From the NCBI GenBank assembly GCA_002361735.1, contig DETS01000041.1:71022-81636 (forward strand): DNA of 10,615 bases, given 5' to 3'. The DNA comes from Lachnospiraceae bacterium UBA3282 (lineage in GTDB: Bacteria > Bacillota > Clostridia > Lachnospirales > Lachnospiraceae). The position numbers and the translations under genes were made by a program. The notes under the pieces are model-generated. The model saw only the letters and a program-made list of their open reading frames with translations. It ran no database searches and was not told the DNA's origin. Of the stretch, positions 5,552 through 10,615 are shown in pieces (within the stretch, counting starts at the first letter, position 1; each line of letters starts with the position of its first letter).

Positions 5552-5583
5552 GGCGTACGATGTGGGGACACGTTAAGAACCTC

Positions 5584-5613
5584 TTGTCGGTGGCGGATAA
5601 AATGTGCTATACT
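5584..5613 (+). promoter_or_regulatory. sigma-A type promoter for the chemoreceptor / SPFH pair
   Basis: TTGTCG (5584-5589) and TATACT (5608-5613) are 18 bases apart. GGAGGAGGA (5632-5640) and the ATG at 5650 follow. The element lies in the 98-base gap after the EamA gene and gives a short leader. Confidence 0.65.
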
Positions 5614-5649
5614 AAAGGAAAATTTTGCATTGGAGGAGGACGGAATATA

Positions 5650-7128
5650 ATGAACAACGAACAAACGTTTAACGGTGCGCAAGCAATGAACAAAGTGGCA
5701 ATTGCCTGTCATGCGGTAACCGTTGCCGTGTTGGAGGCTGCCTATCTTTTGGAAGTGGTCAAAGGGAGCAGAACCTGGGGATATTATCTGATCTTTTCCC
5801 TGTTTGCGCTGGTGCCGCTGATCACGGAAATGATTGGCTATCATAAAAATCCCGAGGAGGAGAAGCTTAAGTATCTGATCGGTGCGGGGTATACCATTTT
5901 CTATATTTTTGTGGTGGTAACTACGACCAATGTGATCGCGTTTACTTATATTATACCGATTTTATCGGTGATCATCCTCTATTCGGACGTCAGACTCTGT
6001 GCTTTTGTGTCGGGTGCGAGTGTAGTCATCAATATCCTGTTTGTAGGGTATCAGGGCATTTCGGGTAATATTAAAGCGGAAGAAATGGCAACCTACGAGA
6101 TTCGTGTGTTTTTACTGTTACTGATTTCAATCTTCCTGTGCAGGGCAACGGCGACGCTTGAAAAGATCAATCAGGTCAAGCTTGCGGAGCTTGATAAAGA
6201 GAAGGACAATGTTTCCGAGCTCCTTGACAGGGTGATGGTAGTTTCCGGTCAGATGTCAAACGGCATTCTGGATATGGCGGATCAGATGCGGCAGTTGGGC
6301 GAGGCTGTGAGTGAAACCCGAAACGCCATGCAGGAGGTTTCTTCGGGCACCAATGAGACAGCCGAGTCCATGCAGAATCAGCTCGGAAAGACGGAGGAGA
6401 TTCAGAACCACATCGTGCAGATGGGGGATGTGATGGCGGCGATCGGTCAGAGTATGGCGGAAGCCAAAGGCAGCGTAGACCTCGGCAGGGAGAATCTGAA
6501 CGAGCTGCGCAGACAGATGGAAAGCACCGAGCGGGCCGGCAGACAGGTGGTGGAGGATATGAAGGAATTGGAAATCTACGCCTCCAATATGCAGACCATC
6601 ATTGATATGATCACCAGCGTTGCCAGCCAGACGAGTCTGCTTGCGTTAAATGCAAGTATCGAAGCAGCCAGAGCCGGTGAGGCGGGCAGAGGCTTCGCGG
6701 TGGTGGCGACGGAGATTTCCAATCTGGCGAACCAGACCCAGAGCGCGACCGTCAATATCACAGATGTGATCCACAGCGTTTCGGAGAGGTTGAAGGTGGC
6801 TGTGGATGCGGTGGAGGAGCTGATAGTGAGCAACCAGAAGCAGAATGAATCCGCGGCGCAGGCGGAGGAGAGCTTCGGAAAGATCGCCGAGGGTACAGAT
6901 CAGGTAGATGAGCAGAGCAGACGTCTGGATCAGGCGGTCAAGCAGCTTGCCGATGCAAACCGTGTAATCGTAGAGAGCATACAGACGATTTCCGCAATTC
7001 TGCAGGAGGTTTCGGCACATGCGCAGGAGACCTTCAACGTAAGCGAGAACAATACCAAGATCGTTGAGGAAGTAGACACACTGGTGGAGACGCTCAGCGA
7101 GCAGGCACAGCAGTTGAACCGGAGATAA
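5650..7128 (+). CDS. methyl-accepting chemotaxis-type protein with six-helix membrane sensor
   Basis: A 492-residue signalling protein. The N-terminal 165 residues hold about six membrane helices (14-35, 43-62, 74-93, 95-112, 114-134, 150-164) with only short loops, so there is no large external ligand domain. A HAMP domain is not evident. A long coiled coil (170-490) follows, with the receptor hairpin tip near 318-360. This tip has the classical IxxVAxQTxLLALNASIEAAR, then AGExGRGFAVVAxEI, by which such proteins contact CheA and CheW. No C-terminal CheR-binding pentapeptide is seen; the chain ends LNRR. The ATG at 5650 is chosen because GGAGGAGGA lies about 9 bases upstream; the frame is open further upstream into the EamA gene. 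It probably senses a membrane or intracellular state. The SPFH gene follows after 12 bases, so the two are likely co-transcribed and perhaps act together at the membrane. Confidence 0.93.
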   Translation: MNNEQTFNGAQAMNKVAIACHAVTVAVLEAAYLLEVVKGSRTWGYYLIFSLFALVPLITEMIGYHKNPEEEKLKYLIGAGYTIFYIFVVVTTTNVIAFTYIIPILSVIILYSDVRLCAFVSGASVVINILFVGYQGISGNIKAEEMATYEIRVFLLLLISIFLCRATATLEKINQVKLAELDKEKDNVSELLDRVMVVSGQMSNGILDMADQMRQLGEAVSETRNAMQEVSSGTNETAESMQNQLGKTEEIQNHIVQMGDVMAAIGQSMAEAKGSVDLGRENLNELRRQMESTERAGRQVVEDMKELEIYASNMQTIIDMITSVASQTSLLALNASIEAARAGEAGRGFAVVATEISNLANQTQSATVNITDVIHSVSERLKVAVDAVEELIVSNQKQNESAAQAEESFGKIAEGTDQVDEQSRRLDQAVKQLADANRVIVESIQTISAILQEVSAHAQETFNVSENNTKIVEEVDTLVETLSEQAQQLNRR

Positions 7129-7140
7129 AAGGAGGAAACC

Positions 7141-8124
7141 ATGGGGTTTATCAAAAATCAGTTTTTAAGCGTAATAGAATGGCAGGAGACCGGTGAAGGC
7201 GTTCTGTTCTATAAGTTTCAAAACCAGGAGATCAAGAAGGGATCCAAGCTGATCATCCGTCCCGGTCAGGACGCGATCTTTTTATACAACGGCAGAGTCG
7301 AGGGTATTTTTCAGGAAGACGGGGAGTACGATATCGAGTCGGATATCATTCCTTTTCTTACGACCTTAAAGAGCTTCAAGTTTGCTTTTAACTCGCCGCT
7401 GAAGGCGGAAGTGCTCTTTATCAACACCAAGGAGATCATGGTAAAGTGGGGCACGAAGAACGCCATCAATCTGCCGGCGCCCGGACTTCCCGGCGGTATG
7501 CCAATCCGCGCGTTCGGTACCTTTAACTGCCGCGTGGCGGCGCATGACGTGGTGATCGATAAACTTGCCGGCATCAGGCAGACCTACACGGTTGGAGATG
7601 TAAAGGAGCGTATCGTTGCGAGCCTGGACCAGCTTCTGATGAGCTGGATCGGTAAGGAAGGCCACGATATGTTCAATCTCCAGATGGACGCCGGGAACAT
7701 TGCCAAAGGCATCGAGGGAGAACTCGATGCGGATATGCGGACGATAGGCATCGGCATTTCCGGCTTTACCATCGAGAGCTTCTCTTATCCCGAGGAAATC
7801 CGTAAGATGCAGGAGAAGGCGGCAGCGCAGTCTATGGTGGGCGACATGAACAAGTATACCCAGATGGCGGCGGCGGATTCTCTGGGCAAAGGCGGCGGAG
7901 GCGGTACGGGCATGGCTTCCGATATGGTGGGTCTGCAGATGGGTATGGCGATCGGACAGCAGATGGTAAACCAGATGAACTTAAACGGTCAGGCGAATGC
8001 GGCGCCTCAGGCGCAGGGTCAGCCTGCGGGAGCGGGCGGACAGGGACCGAAATTCTGCCCCAACTGCGGCACACCGACCACGGGGAGCAAATTCTGTGGT
8101 AACTGCGGCACTCAACTTTTATGA
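7141..8124 (+). CDS. SPFH-domain protein with C-terminal zinc ribbon (YdjI/COG4260-like)
   Basis: A 327-residue protein. The N-terminal two thirds (about 20-230) have the SPFH/Band-7 pattern of the YdjI-like group, the so-called virion-core-like family. Signs are an early VIEW segment, IIRPGQDAIFLYNGRVEGIF, LPGGMPIRAFGTFNCRV, and the late helix with FSYPEEIRKMQEKAA. There is no leading membrane helix. A Gly-rich stretch (about 250-256) and a Gln/Met/Ala-rich linker follow. The chain then ends in a zinc ribbon with CPNC and CGNC (C306, C309, C319, C322). AGGAGG (7130-7135) is 5 bases before the ATG. Family members oligomerise on membranes, and in Bacillus YdjI helps recruit a PspA-like protein; no PspA gene is in this window. 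Its position 12 bases behind the chemoreceptor suggests shared transcription. The annotation of the family is firm, the role here is not. Confidence 0.9.
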   Translation: MGFIKNQFLSVIEWQETGEGVLFYKFQNQEIKKGSKLIIRPGQDAIFLYNGRVEGIFQEDGEYDIESDIIPFLTTLKSFKFAFNSPLKAEVLFINTKEIMVKWGTKNAINLPAPGLPGGMPIRAFGTFNCRVAAHDVVIDKLAGIRQTYTVGDVKERIVASLDQLLMSWIGKEGHDMFNLQMDAGNIAKGIEGELDADMRTIGIGISGFTIESFSYPEEIRKMQEKAAAQSMVGDMNKYTQMAAADSLGKGGGGGTGMASDMVGLQMGMAIGQQMVNQMNLNGQANAAPQAQGQPAGAGGQGPKFCPNCGTPTTGSKFCGNCGTQLL

Positions 8125-8231
8125 GTCGGCAAAGAGATATTTTCAGCCGTTTAAGACAGACGAGATGGGATTGTGCATGACATGTTCCCGATTGCAGCAA
8201 AGATAAGATCACAGTGTAAGGAAAGATTCAC

Positions 8232-10592
8232 ATGAGCATATATGATACTTTGAATGAGAAACAAAAACAGGCCGTCATGCAGACTGACGGCCCTGTTTTG
8301 ATTTTGGCAGGCGCAGGTTCCGGTAAGACGAGAGTGTTGACGCACAGGGTGGCATACCTGATCGACAGGGCAGGGGTGGCGCCCTATCACATTCTGGCCA
8401 TAACCTTTACGAACAAGGCGGCGGGCGAGATGCGCGAACGTGTGGACAAAATCGTGGGCTTCGGCGCGGAGCAGATTTGGGTGTCCACCTTTCATTCCAC
8501 CTGCGTAAGGATTTTACGCCGTTACATAGACAGGCTGGGCTATGACAATCATTTTACAATCTATGATACCGACGACCAGAAGGGTATCATGAAAGAAGTC
8601 TGCAAAAAGTTACAGATTGACACCAAGATGCTCAAAGAGCGCACCATCATGAATGCCATCTCCTCCGCGAAAGACGAGCTGATCAATCCGCAGGAATACG
8701 AGATGCAGAACGGTTACGATTACAACGGCGGTAAGATTGCCAAAGCTTACAGAGAGTACCAGGCGACTTTGAAGAAAAATAACGCCCTGGACTTTGACGA
8801 CCTCATCATGAAGACGGTGGAGCTTTTCAAGGCGGACGCGGAAGTGCTTGCGGCTTATCAGGACAGATTCCGCTATATTATGGTGGACGAGTATCAGGAT
8901 ACCAATACCGCGCAGTTTGAACTGATCCGACTATTGGCGGCGGGGCACAGGAATCTGTGCGTGGTAGGCGACGATGATCAGTCCATCTATAAGTTTCGGG
9001 GAGCCAATATCCGCAATATCCTGGATTTTGAGAAAGTCTATCCGGAAGCCTGTGTCATTAAACTGGAGCAGAATTACCGCTCCACGCAGATGGTGTTGGA
9101 TGCGGCAAATGCGGTGATCAAAAACAACGTAGGGCGCAAGGATAAGGCGCTGTGGACGGATAAGACGGAAGGCGAGCGCATTCACTTCCATCAGTTTGAC
9201 ACTGCATATGAGGAAGCAGAGTACATCGCGGGGGATGTGGCGAAAAAGAATAAAAAAGGCGCGGCATCCTACGGGGACTGTGCCGTGCTTTACCGCACGA
9301 ACGCGCAGGCGCGTCTTTTGGAAGAACGTTTTATCATGGAAGGCATTCCCTATGATGTGGTCGGTGGCACAAACTTTTATTCCAGACGCGAGATCAAGGA
9401 TGTGCTCGCCTATCTGAAAACCATCGATAACGGCAGGGATGACGTAGCGGTGAAACGCATCATCAATGTGCCCAGGCGCGGCATCGGTACGGCGACCATC
9501 GTGCGGGTGCAGGAATATGCCGACGAGAGGAATATCAGCTTCTTTGATGCCCTGACGGAGGCGGATCAGATCGTGACCATCGGCAGGAGCGCGGGAAAGC
9601 TCAAGCCTTTTGTGACCATGATTCAGAGTTTCCGCAGCAAGCAGGAATTTTACAGCCTGGAAGAACTTGTGCGGGATGTGCTGGATTTGACGGGTTATGT
9701 CAAGGAACTGGAGGAATCCGACGAGGAGGACGCGGCGGACCGTATTGAAAATATCGAAGAATTGGTCAGTAAGGTGGTGGCTTACGAGGAAGAAAACGAT
9801 GAGCCGACCTTGAGTGAGTTTTTAGAGGAAGTGGCGCTGGTAGCGGATATCGATCGGGTGGACGACGGCGACAGGGTGCTTTTGATGACCCTGCACAGCG
9901 CCAAAGGTCTGGAATTTCCCCATGTTTATCTGGCAGGCATGGAGGACGGCGTATTCCCGAGTTATATGACGATCACCGCAGACGACCCCATGGAGATCGA
10001 GGAGGAGAGGCGCCTTGCCTATGTGGGGATCACCAGAGCGAAGGACGAACTGACCCTCACCTGCGCGAAACAGCGCATGATTCACGGGGAGACACAGTAC
10101 AATCCCGTCAGCCGTTTTGTGCGGGAAATCCCGCCCCTGCTCATGGATGACCCGCCCGCGCCCTCGAAACGCAGGGTTTCCTTTGCCGACGAAGAAAGCT
10201 ATGGGCAGGATTCTCATGAGAGAAGCATTCTGCGCGCAAAGCCTTTTTCACCGGGAGAAAGTGTGACGGCGAGACCGAGAGCCACGGTGCGCCCAAAGCG
10301 GACGGCGGAAGAAAATCGTCCCTTTATTATGAAGTCGATTGCGCAGGCCGCACCTTCGTCGGGAAAGACGGCGGAGGCGCTTTCGGCAGGCAGGACGGCG
10401 GCGGATGCAGAACCGCTCCCGGCAGGGAAGCTTGCTTACGGGGCAGGCGACCGCGTGCGTCACGCCCGCTATGGGGAAGGCACCGTCTTAAAAGTAGAGC
10501 CGGGTCCCAGAGACAGTCAGGTGACGGTGGTTTTTGACGAGATGGGACAGAAAATCATGTACGCGGGCTTTGCCAAACTGCAAAAGATATAA
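8232..10592 (+). CDS. pcrA: ATP-dependent DNA helicase PcrA (UvrD/Rep family)
   Basis: A complete 786-residue superfamily 1A 3'-5' DNA helicase, which acts in repair, in restart of replication and in clearing proteins from DNA. The motifs appear in order: Q-motif LNEKQKQAV, Walker A GAGSGKT (27-33), Ia ITFTNKAAGEM, Walker B VDEYQDTN (D219/E220), III VVGDDDQSIYKFRGA, IV LEQNYRS, V TLHSAKGLEFPHV and VI RRLAYVGITRAKDEL. After residue about 640 comes a low-complexity linker. A Tudor-like C-terminal domain follows (about 734-786, GDRVRHARYGEGTV), which in PcrA binds RNA polymerase. Length and order are normal for PcrA. AAGGAAAG (8219-8226) precedes the ATG. The gap of 107 bases after the SPFH gene has no clear terminator or strong promoter, so its transcription could be partly read-through. 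Confidence 0.97.
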   Translation: MSIYDTLNEKQKQAVMQTDGPVLILAGAGSGKTRVLTHRVAYLIDRAGVAPYHILAITFTNKAAGEMRERVDKIVGFGAEQIWVSTFHSTCVRILRRYIDRLGYDNHFTIYDTDDQKGIMKEVCKKLQIDTKMLKERTIMNAISSAKDELINPQEYEMQNGYDYNGGKIAKAYREYQATLKKNNALDFDDLIMKTVELFKADAEVLAAYQDRFRYIMVDEYQDTNTAQFELIRLLAAGHRNLCVVGDDDQSIYKFRGANIRNILDFEKVYPEACVIKLEQNYRSTQMVLDAANAVIKNNVGRKDKALWTDKTEGERIHFHQFDTAYEEAEYIAGDVAKKNKKGAASYGDCAVLYRTNAQARLLEERFIMEGIPYDVVGGTNFYSRREIKDVLAYLKTIDNGRDDVAVKRIINVPRRGIGTATIVRVQEYADERNISFFDALTEADQIVTIGRSAGKLKPFVTMIQSFRSKQEFYSLEELVRDVLDLTGYVKELEESDEEDAADRIENIEELVSKVVAYEEENDEPTLSEFLEEVALVADIDRVDDGDRVLLMTLHSAKGLEFPHVYLAGMEDGVFPSYMTITADDPMEIEEERRLAYVGITRAKDELTLTCAKQRMIHGETQYNPVSRFVREIPPLLMDDPPAPSKRRVSFADEESYGQDSHERSILRAKPFSPGESVTARPRATVRPKRTAEENRPFIMKSIAQAAPSSGKTAEALSAGRTAADAEPLPAGKLAYGAGDRVRHARYGEGTVLKVEPGPRDSQVTVVFDEMGQKIMYAGFAKLQKI

Positions 10593-10615
10593 ATTAGGGA
10601 CAAATTGGGATAAAA
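10593..10615 (+). repeat. edge of a possible dispersed repeat after pcrA
   Basis: Right after the pcrA stop the sequence reads ATTAGGGACAAATTGGGAT. It resembles the minus-strand text of 95-131 (ATTAAGGAC...TGGGGAT). GGGACA-rich short repeats of this look occur in Clostridia, but the window ends here and the element cannot be traced. Confidence 0.2.

Noticed and set aside
5506..5649. N-terminal extension of the chemoreceptor overlapping the EamA gene
   Set aside because: It would run through a sigma-A type promoter and a strong ribosome binding site; the ATG at 5650 fits both.
8107..8124. ACTCA...TGAGT hairpin over the stop of the SPFH gene as a terminator
   Set aside because: The stem is only five pairs and has no T-run following.

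Overview
The window looks like a piece of a Clostridia chromosome, most likely Lachnospiraceae (Bacillota). Reasons: strong GGAGG-type ribosome binding sites, low-GC Gram-positive style promoters, Big_2-type surface proteins, an EamA transporter, a methyl-accepting chemotaxis protein and a PcrA-type helicase with the C-terminal extension usual in Firmicutes. This placement is from recalled family features; no search was run.

Layout. (1) Bases 7-77 are a tRNA-Gly(CCC), followed by a stretch with recombinase debris and small open frames (about 95-280). (2) Bases 349-3986 are a leftward three-gene cluster, read in the order lipoprotein, B-box membrane protein, large secreted Ig-like/repeat protein, and closed by a strong terminator at 304-340. 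(3) Bases 4021-4108 form a divergent control region with four copies of one half-site. It lies between the cluster and a rightward XRE regulator (4119-4463). (4) Bases 4464-4690 are a leader with a terminator-like hairpin before an EamA transporter (4691-5551). (5) A promoter at 5584-5613 starts a two-gene unit: a six-helix chemoreceptor-like protein (5650-7128) and an SPFH/zinc-ribbon protein (7141-8124). (6) pcrA (8232-10592) is complete. The last bases resemble a short dispersed repeat.

How it may work together. The tRNA, recombinase remnant, XRE regulator and surface-protein cluster look like an accessory cassette next to core genes; pcrA is certainly core. The operator array sits on both divergent promoters, so the XRE protein is a good candidate to control itself and the surface cluster. 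The secreted 853-residue protein has five Ig-like domains, two H-W-W/CxxC modules and two near-identical C2H2-finger-like modules separated by 20 perfect-length 15-bp repeats. Changes in repeat number would alter the protein's length without breaking its frame. This protein and its operator array are the most unusual parts of the window.
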